47,618 nt of DNA from Ligilactobacillus pobuzihii E100301 = KCTC 13174. Its GTDB lineage: Bacteria > Bacillota > Bacilli > Lactobacillales > Lactobacillaceae. Each line of letters begins with the position of its first letter. Position 1 is the stretch's first letter. Under the pieces are notes generated by a model. The model worked only from the letters and a program-made list of their open reading frames with translations, did no database searches and was not told where the DNA came from. Location of the stretch: the NCBI RefSeq assembly GCF_000349725.1, contig NZ_APCP01000064.1, forward strand, positions 1 through 47,618, read 5' to 3'. Both the position numbers and the translations under genes were made by a program. Shown piece by piece: positions 1 to 10,883 of the stretch.

Positions 1-316
1 TTCGGCTACGTATCATCACCTTGGTAAGCCGTTACCTTACCAACTAGTTAATACGCCGCGGGCTCATCCAAAAGCGACAGCTGACGCCGTCTTTACCCGA
101 CCGACCAGGCGGTCAGTCGGTTGATGCGGTATTAGCACCTGTTTCCAAGTGTTATCCCCCACTTTTGGGCAGATTGCCCACGTGTTACTCACCCGTTCGC
201 CACTCGCACTTAAAACGCTGAGTGCAAGCACTCATTGTTAAAAGATTGCGTTCGACTTGCATGTATTAGGCACGCCGCCAGCGTTCGTCCTGAGCCAGGA
301 TCAAACTCTCATTTTA
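1..316 (-). rRNA. 16S ribosomal RNA, 5' part (gene runs off the window start)
   Basis: The complement of positions 290-309 is the universal 27F site at the 5' end of bacterial 16S rRNA, and the sequence towards position 1 continues as helices of the V1-V2 region (GGCGGCGTGCCTAATACATG and beyond). Only the first ~315 nt are present. The mature 5' end at about 316 is estimated from the usual short stretch before AGAGTTTGATCC. The sequence is of Lactobacillus type. It is transcribed away from lysS, from the tandem promoters listed next. Confidence 0.97.
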
Positions 317-368
317 AAGTTTGTGACTCATAAATTTTACTAGCGAATTGACTTCGCAAATGTTGTTT

Positions 369-436
369 GCGCTTATCATTAAGATAAGCGACCTCACACA
401 TTTGATTTGTCGAAACTTTGTTCAGTTTTCAAAGAT
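369..436 (-). promoter_or_regulatory. rRNA leader: hairpin and boxA-like antitermination element
   Basis: On the minus strand the leader contains GATCTTTGAAAACTGAACAA (complement of about 417-436), the sequence that commonly precedes or separates rRNA genes in Firmicutes. It is followed by a perfect 7-bp hairpin, GCTTATC/GATAAGC (371-377 with 383-389). Together they resemble the boxA/boxB layout of rRNA antitermination leaders. The function is inferred from position and similarity. Confidence 0.55.
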
Positions 437-481
437 CTACTCATTATTTAAATGCTGTGCTGTCGAGGTGACAACTTTATT

Positions 482-509
482 AGTTTACCATACCCAGATA
501 AAATGTCAA
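482..509 (-). promoter_or_regulatory. rRNA promoter P2
   Basis: Minus strand: a perfect -35 TTGACA (504-509), a 16-bp spacer and TAAACT (482-487) preceded by TGG, which makes an extended -10. It lies about 165 bp upstream of the mature 16S end, the usual place for the proximal rRNA promoter. Confidence 0.7.
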
Positions 510-596
510 CCAAAAATTTTAAGTCTTTTTAAAAACTCTCAACAAGTGCTTGACTAGATTACTGAAAACCCGATAACCAATCAATCAGCATATATA

Positions 597-625
597 AATA
601 TACATTCAATTAAACATTCCGTCAA
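597..625 (-). promoter_or_regulatory. rRNA promoter P1
   Basis: Minus strand: TTGACG (620-625), exactly 17 bp, then TATATT (597-602). The region upstream (626-780) is very AT-rich and could act as an UP element. With P2 this gives the tandem arrangement typical of rRNA operons. The rest of the gap 317-838 holds only the leader, this AT-rich stretch and the lysS terminator. The short open frame at 348-557 lies in the leader and is not taken as a gene. Confidence 0.65.
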
Positions 626-782
626 GTAGTATTTTCAAACTATAAAATTCCATACTTTTAAAATCCATATTCAAATAAAAATACAGAAAATATAGTTCGT
701 TTTTTCCTAAAATTAAAGTTCTTATAACATGTATTATAACTAAATATAAAGCATAAACACAAACTAAAAATTAAAAAATTGA

Positions 783-830
783 CAAAATAAAAAAGTTACT
801 GACGAAAAATACATTCAACAGTAACTTTTC
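783..830 (-). terminator. intrinsic terminator of lysS
   Basis: Minus strand: an 11-bp stem (AAAAGTTACTG at 819-829 pairing with 791-801) closes a 17-nt loop and runs into a T-rich tail. It starts 10 bp after the lysS stop and separates lysS from the rRNA promoters. Confidence 0.8.
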
Positions 831-838
831 AGCAATAG

Positions 839-2338
<1,500 letters not shown>

Positions 2339-2450
2339 TTACCCTCTCTTTCCACTTTTACATACAAAAACAGTATAGCACACCAGTCTTTTAAATATAA
2401 ACTAACTTATTTAAAATAATCTACCAGTATCTCATTGTAAGTTAGTATAA

Positions 2451-3338
2451 CTACTTTGCATTAGCTTTTTCTTTGATCTGTTGCAATTCTTCTTCCGTAA
2501 ATTGATACTTTTTACCACAAAAATGACAAACGGCTTCTGCGCCATGGTCTTGTGCGATCATCTCATCAATTTGATAAGCAGGTATTGATGACAAGGCTTC
2601 AGCAAATCTGTCCTTATTACAATCACACTCATATTTCACTGGCAAAGTATCCAATACCTTGACGTTTTCTTGACCCAAGATCTCGTACAAAATCTCTTCA
2701 GGTGTTTTTCCATCTTTCATCATCTGCGACACCATCGGTATCTCATTCAAACGTTGCTCCAAATGGTCTAAAACATCGTCAGTTGCGCCAGGCATAACCT
2801 GTATCATAAAACCTCCCGCCGACTCGATCAAATTATTATCTTTAACAAAGACTGATAATCCCACTGCCGAAGGGATTTGTTCTGACTTGGCAAGATAGTA
2901 AGTAAAATCCTCACCTAGTTCACCTGACACTAGCGGAACTTGCCCAGTAAATGGGTCTTTCAATCCCATATCTTTGGTGACTGATAACATACCCTGTGTC
3001 CCAACCGCGCCTTTAACGTCGATCTTATGGTTGTCATTCAATGGTAAATGAACGTGTGGATGCTGCAAGTAACCTTTAACAGTCCCATTGGCATTACCAT
3101 CCACGACAATCCCACCAACTGGGCCATCACCTTGGATCTTGACAGTCATTTTTTCATTGCCTGACAAAGAAGCAGAGGATAATAAAACTGTTCCCACTAT
3201 ACTTCTGCCTAATGCAGCTGAAGCTGCACTCCAAGTATCATGTGCTTTTTGCGCATAAGCTACCGTCTGTGTCGCGTCAATTGCATATGCACGTAATTGA
3301 CCATCGTAAGCTAAACTTTTAACTAAATAATCAGCCAT
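2451..3338 (-). CDS. hslO: Hsp33 redox-regulated chaperone
   Basis: A holdase chaperone that is activated by oxidation and unfolding, protecting cytosolic proteins in oxidative stress. The 295-aa protein has the family N-terminal domain and the C-terminal zinc redox switch with all four cysteines: CxC at C238/C240 and CxxC at C271/C274. A strong Shine-Dalgarno sequence (AAGGAG) precedes the ATG. The 235 bp upstream contain the ftsH terminator and a TATAAT (complement of 3370-3375), so hslO may have its own promoter. The order ftsH-hslO is also found in Bacillus. Confidence 0.97.
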   Translation of the reverse strand: MADYLVKSLAYDGQLRAYAIDATQTVAYAQKAHDTWSAASAALGRSIVGTVLLSSASLSGNEKMTVKIQGDGPVGGIVVDGNANGTVKGYLQHPHVHLPLNDNHKIDVKGAVGTQGMLSVTKDMGLKDPFTGQVPLVSGELGEDFTYYLAKSEQIPSAVGLSVFVKDNNLIESAGGFMIQVMPGATDDVLDHLEQRLNEIPMVSQMMKDGKTPEEILYEILGQENVKVLDTLPVKYECDCNKDRFAEALSSIPAYQIDEMIAQDHGAEAVCHFCGKKYQFTEEELQQIKEKANAK

Positions 3339-3504
3339 GTTTTTCTCCTTTATCTCTAAAAATACTCAAATTATAACTTTCTGTGACGCATCTAAAAATC
3401 TAGCATTCACAAAAATAATTCAATATTTTTTTACCTGAATTATACTCTCTAATAAAACTACCACTAAAAATATACCTACAAATTGTAGCATATTTATTTT
3501 TACT

Positions 3505-3555
3505 ATAAAAATAAATAGTGAACAGTTTTGTCATACAACAAAACCATTCACTATC
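3505..3555 (-). terminator. intrinsic terminator of ftsH
   Basis: An imperfect 17-bp stem (3515-3531 with 3538-3554) begins about 20 bp beyond the ftsH stop and is followed on the minus strand by ATTTATTTTTA. Confidence 0.7.
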
Positions 3556-3573
3556 AAAAGTTAATCAGCAATT

Positions 3574-5661
3574 TTAACCATTTTTCTCATCATGATCATC
3601 TTCATGAGGATAAAATGTTTCCGTCTGATCGAAAGAGGTCTCATTATCAGAATCTTGTTTCTGCTCATCTTTCTTTTCCGCTTCTTTACGTTCAAGTGCC
3701 TTTTTAGATTCTTCAAAAGTAGCAGCTTCTTTTTCACTTGGAAACTCATTTGTTTCATCAGATGGCATCTTACCTGTCTTGTAAAGACTTAAGATTTGCT
3801 TTTCATCTAAAGTTTCGTACTGTAACAATGCCTCAGCGATCGTCTTATGTTGTTCTCTGTGATCTTGAATAATTTGTTTAGCGCGTTCCATTTGTTCATT
3901 GGAAATACGAATAACCTCTTCGTCGATCACGTTAGCGATCTGACCTGAATAATTTGGTTGCCCAGCATACTGTCCAGGAGTCATTCCACTTTGCCCTTCA
4001 TATTGAACTGGGCCTAATTTATCACTCATACCATATTGGGTAACCATTGCACGTGCCATTTGCGTAGCTTGCTGAAAGTCATTAGAAGCACCAGAAGATT
4101 GAACGTGGAAAATTATTTCTTCAGCAGCACGTCCACCCATTAAACCAGCAACTTGATCTTGCGCATCTTTTTTAGACAATAACGCCTGATCTTCTTTAGG
4201 CAACATAATCGCATAACCGCCAGCACGTCCACGTGGCACGATAGTTACTTTATGAACGACCCGAGCATCATTTAAGACCAACCCAATGATCGTATGCCCA
4301 GCTTCATGGTAAGCAACAGTTTCACGTTCACGTTTATTGATAACACGGTCACGTTTAGCGGGACCAGCAATTACGCGGTCTTCAGCTTCGTCAAGATCAG
4401 TGGCATCTACCGCTTTTTTATTACGACGAGCAGCTAGTAAAGCAGCTTCATTAAGCAAGTTTTCTAGGTCTGAACCCACAAATCCTGGTGTTTGTTTAGC
4501 GATCATCTTCAAGTCAACATCTTTAGCTAATGGCTTGTTTTTTGCATGAACTTTTAGAATTGCTTCCCGCCCTTTAACATCAGGACGGCCAACAAGGATC
4601 TTACGGTCAAAACGGCCCGGACGAAGTAAAGCGGGGTCCAACACATCAGAACGGTTGGTAGCTGCCATCACGATGACACCTTCATCGCCCTGGAAACCAT
4701 CCATTTCAACTAACAACTGGTTCAAGGTTTGTTCACGTTCATCGTGACCGCCGCCCATGCCGCTGCCACGTTGACGTCCAACCGCATCAATTTCATCAAT
4801 AAAGATGATCGATGGAGCATTTTTCTTAGCATTTTCGAAAAGATCACGCACACGGCTAGCACCGACACCAACAAACATTTCAACAAAATCAGAACCAGAA
4901 ATGGAAAAGAACGGTACTCCTGCTTCACCAGCAACAGCTTTAGCAAGTAAAGTTTTACCGGTACCGGGAGGACCTTCGAGCAAAACACCGGAAGGGATCC
5001 GCGCACCTAAAGATAAGAACTTACGTGGATCTCGCAGAAATTCGACAACTTCGACCAATTCCTGTTTCTCTTCTTCTTCACCAGCGACATCAGAAAACCG
5101 AATCTTATTATTCTTTTTCTCAACAGGTTTAGCTTTAGACTTACCAAAGTTCATCACTTTGCCATTGCCGCCACCTTGACCTGCTTGGCCGATCATCATA
5201 TAGAAGAAGAAAATCATAAAGACAACTGGTAACAAATAAACTAATAATTGAATCCAAATGCTGCTAGATTCTTCTTCTTTGGCACCATTTTTCACTTTAT
5301 TTTTCTGGGCATACTTTTGTATCTGATCAACCGAGGAATCATTTGTCAAAACATTAGTCGTAAATGACTTAACTTTCGGAGACTGAACATTGCCAAGACC
5401 ATTAAAACCATTGGAATTATCTTTAGCTTTGTGCGGCTTTTTATAATTACCACTGATTTTATAAGTGCTACCCGAGGGCTGCATTGAAAAATCTTTAACA
5501 TTGTCCTTCTGAAGTTGAGTTACGAATTGGCTTGACTGGATCTGTTCTGTACTAGAATCCGATTTATTACCGAAAAAGTAGTACATCACACCCATTATTC
5601 CAAGGAAAATCACAATATAAAACAGACTATTTTTTAGTAGTCCATTTTTCTTGTTTTTCAT
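3574..5661 (-). CDS. ftsH: ATP-dependent zinc metalloprotease FtsH
   Basis: Membrane-bound AAA+ protease that degrades misfolded or short-lived membrane and cytosolic proteins. The 695-aa chain has a TM segment at about 11-30, an extracytoplasmic part, a second TM at about 135-156, and the AAA module with Walker A GPPGTGKT (230-237), Walker B IIFIDE (285-290) and second region of homology ([19 protein letters not shown]). The zinc site HEAGH (452-456) is intact and D528 is the likely third ligand. The C-terminal ~60 residues are a charged, low-complexity tail. The Shine-Dalgarno is ideal (AAGGAGG). It lies directly downstream of hpt, as in Bacillus, but has its own CtsR-type operator. Confidence 0.98.
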   Translation of the reverse strand: MKNKKNGLLKNSLFYIVIFLGIMGVMYYFFGNKSDSSTEQIQSSQFVTQLQKDNVKDFSMQPSGSTYKISGNYKKPHKAKDNSNGFNGLGNVQSPKVKSFTTNVLTNDSSVDQIQKYAQKNKVKNGAKEEESSSIWIQLLVYLLPVVFMIFFFYMMIGQAGQGGGNGKVMNFGKSKAKPVEKKNNKIRFSDVAGEEEEKQELVEVVEFLRDPRKFLSLGARIPSGVLLEGPPGTGKTLLAKAVAGEAGVPFFSISGSDFVEMFVGVGASRVRDLFENAKKNAPSIIFIDEIDAVGRQRGSGMGGGHDEREQTLNQLLVEMDGFQGDEGVIVMAATNRSDVLDPALLRPGRFDRKILVGRPDVKGREAILKVHAKNKPLAKDVDLKMIAKQTPGFVGSDLENLLNEAALLAARRNKKAVDATDLDEAEDRVIAGPAKRDRVINKRERETVAYHEAGHTIIGLVLNDARVVHKVTIVPRGRAGGYAIMLPKEDQALLSKKDAQDQVAGLMGGRAAEEIIFHVQSSGASNDFQQATQMARAMVTQYGMSDKLGPVQYEGQSGMTPGQYAGQPNYSGQIANVIDEEVIRISNEQMERAKQIIQDHREQHKTIAEALLQYETLDEKQILSLYKTGKMPSDETNEFPSEKEAATFEESKKALERKEAEKKDEQKQDSDNETSFDQTETFYPHEDDHDEKNG

Positions 5662-5723
5662 AGTTTTCCTCCTTAAACCTTTTCAACACGTCAAAAGACG
5701 GCCGTTAAAAGTATAATAACACA

Positions 5724-5750
5724 TTTGACCTTATTTGACTAATGTTGACT
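5724..5750 (-). promoter_or_regulatory. CtsR heat-shock operator of ftsH
   Basis: Minus strand: AGTCAAA-TAA-GGTCAAA (5740-5724) is a perfect match to the CtsR heptad repeat (RGTCAAA-NAN-RGTCAAA). A third, one-mismatch heptad AGTCAAC (5744-5750) precedes it with the same 3-nt spacing. Candidate -10 hexamers TATTAT/TATACT lie just downstream (5710-5718), so the operator covers the -35 region. Predicted effect: repression of ftsH by CtsR, relieved by heat. Confidence 0.88.
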
Positions 5751-5751
5751 A

Positions 5752-6294
5752 TTAATTATCAGCATAAATTTTTGGCTTCAAAACACCCACATACGGCAAA
5801 TTACGGTAGTGCCCCAAGAAATCCAAGCCATACCCCACAACAAATTCATTGGGAACATCAAAGCCCACGTAATCAGGAGTTACTCCTTCAACACGCCGCT
5901 CTTTTTTATCCAACAAAGTACAGATCTTAACGGACTTAGCATTACGATGTTCAAATAAGTCCACTAAAGTCCGCAATGTTCGGCCGGTATCAATAATGTC
6001 TTCAATGATCAAAACATGCCGATCTTCGACGGAAACATCCAGATCCTTGATAATTTTGACAGAACCGGAAGAAACTTGTGCATTCCCATAACTAGAAACG
6101 TCCATAAAGTCTAACTCGCAATATGTATCAATTTCGCGCACGATATCAGACATAAATAAAATTGCACCCTTTAAAATACACACCACCAGCGGATTTTTCC
6201 CTTCATAATCTTGTGTGATCTGTTTGCCTAATTTTTGCGAAACACGAACTATATCTTCTTTACTATACAAAACCTTTTCAATATCATCATTCAT
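5752..6294 (-). CDS. hpt: hypoxanthine-guanine phosphoribosyltransferase
   Basis: Purine salvage enzyme that joins hypoxanthine or guanine to PRPP, giving IMP or GMP. The 180-aa chain is a standard type I phosphoribosyltransferase with the PRPP loop at 95-107 ([13 protein letters not shown]). The ATG overlaps the end of tilS by 8 nt, so the two are probably translationally coupled. The tilS-hpt-ftsH order is that of Bacillus. The gene ends one base before the CtsR operator of ftsH. Confidence 0.97.
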   Translation of the reverse strand: MNDDIEKVLYSKEDIVRVSQKLGKQITQDYEGKNPLVVCILKGAILFMSDIVREIDTYCELDFMDVSSYGNAQVSSGSVKIIKDLDVSVEDRHVLIIEDIIDTGRTLRTLVDLFEHRNAKSVKICTLLDKKERRVEGVTPDYVGFDVPNEFVVGYGLDFLGHYRNLPYVGVLKPKIYADN

Positions 6295-7663
6295 GAAGCA
6301 ACCTCTTTTCCCCGCTTATTTTCCTATAAATTACTATGTAATGAATTTTATCATTTACGTCTTGCCGTGACAAATCAGATTTCTTATGCCCTACGACCCA
6401 TAATAATTCATGTGACCCATTACTAACTACCCACACCTGTTCTCTTTTATTAGATGGGATTTTTTGATCGATTAAAATTTTCTTTACTTTTTGAGGACCA
6501 GCTAAAGTCAATAACTTATCACCATTTTGACGATGACGAACATCCAAATATTTCACTTTGGCACTTAACTGCAAAACATCATCATCTTCGCCAGTGGGCG
6601 TTCCAACTGGAAACAAACCAATCTTTTCAAAAGGGCTTAGTTTGATCCATTTATTTAAACGAAGTTGTCGTTTAAAATCTGACTGAATTTTAATAGAACA
6701 ACTAGCTTTATCCCTAAATCCAAAGTTTCCATAACTCTTATAAAAAAGATATTTACCTTTAACATCGATTTTACCTTGAGGACGGGAAGTATTTTTCAAT
6801 AAAGAAACCATCTCTGTTAACTGGCTTTCGTTTATTTCACCAACATTATCCGTACAGATCAAACGCAAAGAAGCTCTTTTCTCTGCTGATGTTAACGTCC
6901 GCCACTTACTTAACAGATAACCATCTAGTGTAGTTAATTGTTCAACTAGCTTGCGAATTTTTGAATCTGCCACCTCTAAAAGATCGGCTAGTTGCTCTTG
7001 ATAGGAAACTAGATGTCCTAATAAATTAGGAGCTTCTTTTTTTAAAGTAGGGATCACATGGTGTCTAAGCCGGTTCCTTAAAAAGTCATCAGTTTGATTA
7101 GTGCTATCCTCGAAATAAAGTATCTGATTTTTGTTTGCATATTCATATAAACTATCCTTAGAAAAAAATAGCAATGGCCGTGATAAGTCGAATTCAGCCA
7201 TAAAAGATCGTTGTAAGCTGATTCCTTGTAACTGATGTAAATCTCCGCCACGAATAAATTTCATCAATACTGTTTCAATCTGATCATCAGCGTGGTGAGC
7301 TGTTAACAAATGTTTGATCTTGTACTGTTGCATAATATCTGAAAAAAAGCTATAGCGAAAAATACGTCCCGCCTCTTCAACACCTTGATCAGGATGGTCG
7401 TTTTTCTCCCATCGTACCGTATGAAATTTCAATTGATGTTTTTTACAATACTGTTCAACATATTTTGTTTCCCACTTACTTTCAGGTCGAAGACAGTGAT
7501 CCACTGTTGCCACATGTATTTCAGGTTTAAGTGTAACTGGAAGTCGTTGCAATAGATCCAACAAAACCATTGAATCCACACCACCAGAAACTGCTACTAA
7601 GATAGCTGCTTGCTTTATTCCAAGTTTTTTATAGATCTCATGGAAGTCAAAATTTAAATTCAT
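6287..7663 (-). CDS. tilS: tRNA(Ile)-lysidine synthase
   Basis: Converts C34 of the CAU-anticodon tRNA-Ile to lysidine so that it reads AUA. The PP-loop motif SGGVDS lies at residues 26-31, followed by the N-type ATPase core, a linker and the C-terminal TilS domain. I chose the ATG at 7663 (MNLNFDF). An in-frame TTG-GTG pair 18 bp upstream (7681) is also possible but lacks a good ribosome site, whereas GGTGG precedes the ATG by 11 nt. The 458-aa length fits the family. It is coupled to hpt by overlap. Confidence 0.95.
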   Translation of the reverse strand: MNLNFDFHEIYKKLGIKQAAILVAVSGGVDSMVLLDLLQRLPVTLKPEIHVATVDHCLRPESKWETKYVEQYCKKHQLKFHTVRWEKNDHPDQGVEEAGRIFRYSFFSDIMQQYKIKHLLTAHHADDQIETVLMKFIRGGDLHQLQGISLQRSFMAEFDLSRPLLFFSKDSLYEYANKNQILYFEDSTNQTDDFLRNRLRHHVIPTLKKEAPNLLGHLVSYQEQLADLLEVADSKIRKLVEQLTTLDGYLLSKWRTLTSAEKRASLRLICTDNVGEINESQLTEMVSLLKNTSRPQGKIDVKGKYLFYKSYGNFGFRDKASCSIKIQSDFKRQLRLNKWIKLSPFEKIGLFPVGTPTGEDDDVLQLSAKVKYLDVRHRQNGDKLLTLAGPQKVKKILIDQKIPSNKREQVWVVSNGSHELLWVVGHKKSDLSRQDVNDKIHYIVIYRKISGEKRLLHE

Positions 7664-7710
7664 CTCTAAATTTTCCACCAACTTTCACAATATTTTTTAA
7701 TTAATGAATT

Positions 7711-7746
7711 AGGAGGTACAACAAAGTGAGCTCCGTTGTGCCTCCT
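7711..7746 (-). other. stable hairpin in the tilS 5' region
   Basis: A 12-bp stem with one mismatch (7711-7722 with 7735-7746) lies between the S1-domain gene and tilS. Neither strand has a T run, so it is not a classical terminator. On the minus strand one arm begins AGGAGG, a perfect Shine-Dalgarno sequence with no start codon nearby, held in the stem. A role in mRNA processing or partial attenuation is possible but unproven. Confidence 0.5.
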
Positions 7747-7770
7747 AAAATTACTATTAATAAACCTAAG

Positions 7771-8280
7771 TTAACTCCGGCGACCGCCACGTCCGCCTCG
7801 TTTACCCTCAGTATTTCTCTTCAATGAAGTTAAACGTTCATCACTTTGCTTCATAAAACCAGCCAACAAGGAATCAAAATCATCCTTTTTATGTGATTCA
7901 TTTTTGTGTGAACTGTAACTCCTTTTTTTATTATTGTTATGGTTATTAGACCGGTCATTAAAACTCTTCCCACTATTATTATGTGGACGTGATTTTGGAC
8001 CATGTTCACTGTGAGAATGTCCTTGATGGCCATGGTTTTGATGTGATTCTTTTGCCTTTCTGATCGAAAGAGCGATCTTGCCATCATCAGAAACCGACAA
8101 GACCTTAACGGTCACCTCATCGCCAACTGAAAGAACATCATGAATATCTTTTACAAATCCGTCTGAGATCTCGCTAATATGAACTAAACCATTCTTATGT
8201 TCACCTAAGTCGATAAACGCACCAAAATTTGTAATACCTGAAACTTTACCAGTTACCTTTGAACCTACTTCAATTGACAT
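7771..8280 (-). CDS. yabR: S1-domain RNA-binding protein (YabR/GSP13 type)
   Basis: A single S1 RNA-binding domain occupies residues 3-75 (GKVSGITNFGAFIDL...GLVHISEIS). It is followed by a long low-complexity tail rich in His, Asn, Ser and Lys, ending in RGGRGGRRS. Small S1 proteins of this kind associate with the ribosome or RNA; the exact role is not settled. The position between divIC and tilS matches yabR of Bacillus. AGGAGG lies 14 nt before the ATG, a little far. The tail, over half of the protein, is unusually His/Asn-rich. Confidence 0.9.
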   Translation of the reverse strand: MSIEVGSKVTGKVSGITNFGAFIDLGEHKNGLVHISEISDGFVKDIHDVLSVGDEVTVKVLSVSDDGKIALSIRKAKESHQNHGHQGHSHSEHGPKSRPHNNSGKSFNDRSNNHNNNKKRSYSSHKNESHKKDDFDSLLAGFMKQSDERLTSLKRNTEGKRGGRGGRRS

Positions 8281-8346
8281 ATAAAATTTTTGTTCCTCCT
8301 AAGAAAATGTCTATTACCAGTATACCACGACACTAGACCGATTTGT

Positions 8347-8373
8347 ACAAAAAAAGAAGTGCGACTGCACTTC
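8347..8373 (-). terminator. intrinsic terminator after divIC
   Basis: Minus strand: a perfect 7-bp stem GAAGTGC/GCACTTC (8356-8362 with 8367-8373) is followed directly by eight T residues. It lies between divIC and the S1 gene, so yabR is likely to depend on readthrough or its own promoter. Confidence 0.85.
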
Positions 8374-8423
8374 AACTAAAATTAAAAGCAAAATTGTAAC
8401 AATTTAAATGCGAAATATGCTGC

Positions 8424-8828
8424 TTAATTGTCATTTGTAACACTTTTGGATTGATTTTCTGGTAAATTATAAATAGTCTCGTTTTTCTTCGAGTAATAAT
8501 ACCGTTCTCGGATATACTTTTGCAGATATTCAGGATCCTTAAGTTGATCGACCTGCAAATTCAACTCTGAATTTTTACTTTTTTGTTCCGTTAACTCTTT
8601 CTTTGCCGTTTCAGTTTGAGTACCGATCTGACTAGCCTGGGTATAATTCTTCACGATCCGAACTGAACAAAACAAAGTCACTATTAGCGCAAAAGCAATT
8701 AAAAACTGCATTTTATGCCGATGCCTTTTTTGTAGTGCCTGTTCTTTTTTTTGAAAGTCGCTAGCAGAAGTTTGCTGACGATAATATTCATTATTTAAAA
8801 CTTTGACATTAGACTTTTTACGTGCCAT
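8424..8828 (-). CDS. divIC: septum formation protein DivIC (FtsB-like)
   Basis: Bitopic division protein of the DivIC/FtsB family, which with FtsL and DivIB/FtsQ connects early and late divisome proteins. The chain has a basic cytoplasmic N-terminus, one TM segment at about 40-60 (FLIAFALIVTLFC), then a coiled coil and a short C-terminal domain. The start is the ATG at 8828 (MARKKSN), 9-10 nt after GGAGGG; a TTG 6 bp upstream is too close to that site. The 134-aa length is typical. It sits between rqcP and yabR as in Bacillus, without the sporulation genes yabP/yabQ. Confidence 0.93.
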   Translation of the reverse strand: MARKKSNVKVLNNEYYRQQTSASDFQKKEQALQKRHRHKMQFLIAFALIVTLFCSVRIVKNYTQASQIGTQTETAKKELTEQKSKNSELNLQVDQLKDPEYLQKYIRERYYYSKKNETIYNLPENQSKSVTNDN

Positions 8829-8925
8829 CAGCAAACACCCTCCGCCTCTTTAATTTATTGCTTACAATACTTTAATTGTAACAAGAAAGACCGGAGATTT
8901 CTATTAACTAGTTTTAAAAAAACAA

Positions 8926-8978
8926 TAAAAAGGCCACTTAAAATTTCGCTAACAAAAGCGTACTTTAAGCAGCCTTAA
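8926..8978 (-). terminator. terminator after rqcP
   Basis: A long imperfect hairpin (AAGGC...GCCTT outer stem, CTTAAA/TTTAAG middle stem) begins 20 bp after the rqcP stop and runs into TTTTTATTGTTTTTTT on the minus strand. Confidence 0.8.
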
Positions 8979-8997
8979 AAAAAGACAGTTCTTTATA

Positions 8998-9267
8998 CTA
9001 TATCCGGTAATCTCTTTTATAATCTTCTGAGATAATTTCATAAAGTTCTTCGGCTTCGCCCTTTTTTGTTGTATCTTTTAAATCACGAACCTTAATAGTC
9101 AGTGTCTTATTACCAAAATTAATGACCAAAGTATCACTAATTGCGACATCAGTCGATGATTTAGCGACCTTATCATTGATCGTGATCCTTTTTTGGTCAG
9201 AAATTTCTTTAGCAACTGGCCGTCTCTTAATAATACGTGCAACCTTTAAAAACTTATCTAATCTCAT
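8998..9267 (-). CDS. rqcP: S4-domain protein RqcP (YabO)
   Basis: An 89-aa S4 RNA-binding protein ([16 protein letters not shown]...). RqcP works with RqcH in ribosome quality control, stabilising the P-site tRNA on stalled 50S subunits while alanine tails are added to the trapped chain. Length, the RLDKFL start and the position upstream of divIC all match Bacillus yabO. The Shine-Dalgarno GAGGTG precedes the ATG. It follows the flippase gene by 38 bp. Confidence 0.93.
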   Translation of the reverse strand: MRLDKFLKVARIIKRRPVAKEISDQKRITINDKVAKSSTDVAISDTLVINFGNKTLTIKVRDLKDTTKKGEAEELYEIISEDYKRDYRI

Positions 9268-9305
9268 TTTTTCACCTCATTCGGTCAAATTCTACGTAAT
9301 AAACA

Positions 9306-10883
9306 TTATTTAGATAATTTGTTTCTTTCTATTATTTTACTCCCACCAGGAAGTGTTTCCCACTCCTCTTGAGTAAATAAATGACTTTTGAGCGCACATC
9401 CAATAAATAAAACTGCACCAACTATGATCATCAGTGGCACAAACGCTAAACAGTTAACACGATTCAATGCAAAAAATAATGTCCATATATATTCTAAGAA
9501 GATAATTCCCACGATCATCAAAACAATGCAGACCACTAATTTACAGATAAAAACCAAAAATTCATTCGGCCGTTGCCTTACACTTCTGGGTAATATCAAG
9601 ATCAACACCAATAAAGCTGCACCTAAACTGATGATCGTACAAATCGAAGCCCCAATGATACCATAAAGTTTTATTAACCAAGCGTTAAGTAATATTTTAG
9701 TAACTAAAGCCGTAACAACTGCCAGAAATGTTCCAAAAAAATTACCCACACTTTGCAAAATAGAATTATAGATACTGATTATGGAAATCAAAGGTACGCT
9801 AAGAACATAAATACTGATCGTCAGGCTTAAATTTGAATCTCCAAATAATAAAGTATTGAGCTGTGGCATCAAGCATATCATACCTGCTGTGGCTGCAACT
9901 GACAACGCGCTGCCAATGTGTAACATCCCAGATGAAACATTTCGATAAACATGAATTTTCTTTTGTTTCAACGCAGCAGTTAAAGATGGTAAAAGAGTTG
10001 ATGAAAAACTAATGGCGATCGTCATACCCAGTTGAACTAAAGGCTGTCCCCTATCATAAATCCCTTTAGTAAATTTAGCAGAAGTTACACTTGAGCCAAA
10101 TTCTTTTAGTGCATTCATCACCGTAAAAGAATCTACAAGTTGTAAAAATACCATTAACGCTGAGAACAAACAAATTATCATACCGTCCTTAAAAATTAAC
10201 CGAAATACTTGATAATAATCTGCTTTAGCTGCACTAAAATCAGCCTTTTTCAAAAAATATCTCCAAAAAGTTAAAAATGTAAGGAGCGCAACAATGGCAC
10301 CGAAAACTGATCCAAGCATTGCTAAAGAACCCGTCTTATACACGTCCCATCCAAAGTTACTTGATAATAATGCGACGCCAATGATCAAAGCCACACGTAC
10401 AAACTGTTCACTAACTTGCGATATTGCAGTTGGCATCATTTTAAATGTTCCTTGATAATAACCCCGTGCACTCGCTAAAAAGGGCATCAACAAAAACATC
10501 CAAGAAACACTTGAAATCAATGGCGCCAATTGAATGTCCCCCATCCACGAAGCAATCACTTTCGCATCAACCTGTAATAACAAAAATATCACAATTGCTA
10601 AGCATGACAATAAGGCAAAGACTTGCGAAACTATTTTCATTCGCTGTTTTTCATCGTCTTTTTGGGCGACTAATTTAGAAATAAAAACTGGCAAACCATT
10701 TAAAGCGAAAGTCATGCCGATCCCATAAATTGGATAAACTTGTTGATAAACATAAAAGCCGGTATTACCGACGATATTTTGAAATGGAATACGATAAATG
10801 GCACTTAAAATTTTAGCAACCAAAGCCGCTACCGCTAAAACCAATGCTCCATTCATCGTTTTTTTCATTTGTTCATCTTTCAC
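9306..10883 (-). CDS. polysaccharide/lipid flippase of the MOP superfamily (YabM, SpoVB/MurJ-like)
   Basis: A 525-aa polytopic membrane protein with about 14 hydrophobic segments and an N-terminus (MNGALVLAVAALVAKILSAI) typical of the SpoVB/YabM/MurJ group, which flips lipid-linked cell-wall or polysaccharide precursors. The position after mfd and before rqcP matches Bacillus yabM. The first codon is GTG overlapping the mfd stop (TAGTG), which suggests coupling; an ATG five codons later is an alternative start. The substrate cannot be told from sequence. Confidence 0.9.
   Translation of the reverse strand: MKDEQMKKTMNGALVLAVAALVAKILSAIYRIPFQNIVGNTGFYVYQQVYPIYGIGMTFALNGLPVFISKLVAQKDDEKQRMKIVSQVFALLSCLAIVIFLLLQVDAKVIASWMGDIQLAPLISSVSWMFLLMPFLASARGYYQGTFKMMPTAISQVSEQFVRVALIIGVALLSSNFGWDVYKTGSLAMLGSVFGAIVALLTFLTFWRYFLKKADFSAAKADYYQVFRLIFKDGMIICLFSALMVFLQLVDSFTVMNALKEFGSSVTSAKFTKGIYDRGQPLVQLGMTIAISFSSTLLPSLTAALKQKKIHVYRNVSSGMLHIGSALSVAATAGMICLMPQLNTLLFGDSNLSLTISIYVLSVPLISIISIYNSILQSVGNFFGTFLAVVTALVTKILLNAWLIKLYGIIGASICTIISLGAALLVLILILPRSVRQRPNEFLVFICKLVVCIVLMIVGIIFLEYIWTLFFALNRVNCLAFVPLMIIVGAVLFIGCALKSHLFTQEEWETLPGGSKIIERNKLSK

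Noticed and set aside
348-557. 69-codon plus-strand ORF over the rRNA leader
   Set aside because: It runs antisense through the rRNA leader and promoter P2, has no ribosome site and no recognisable protein features.
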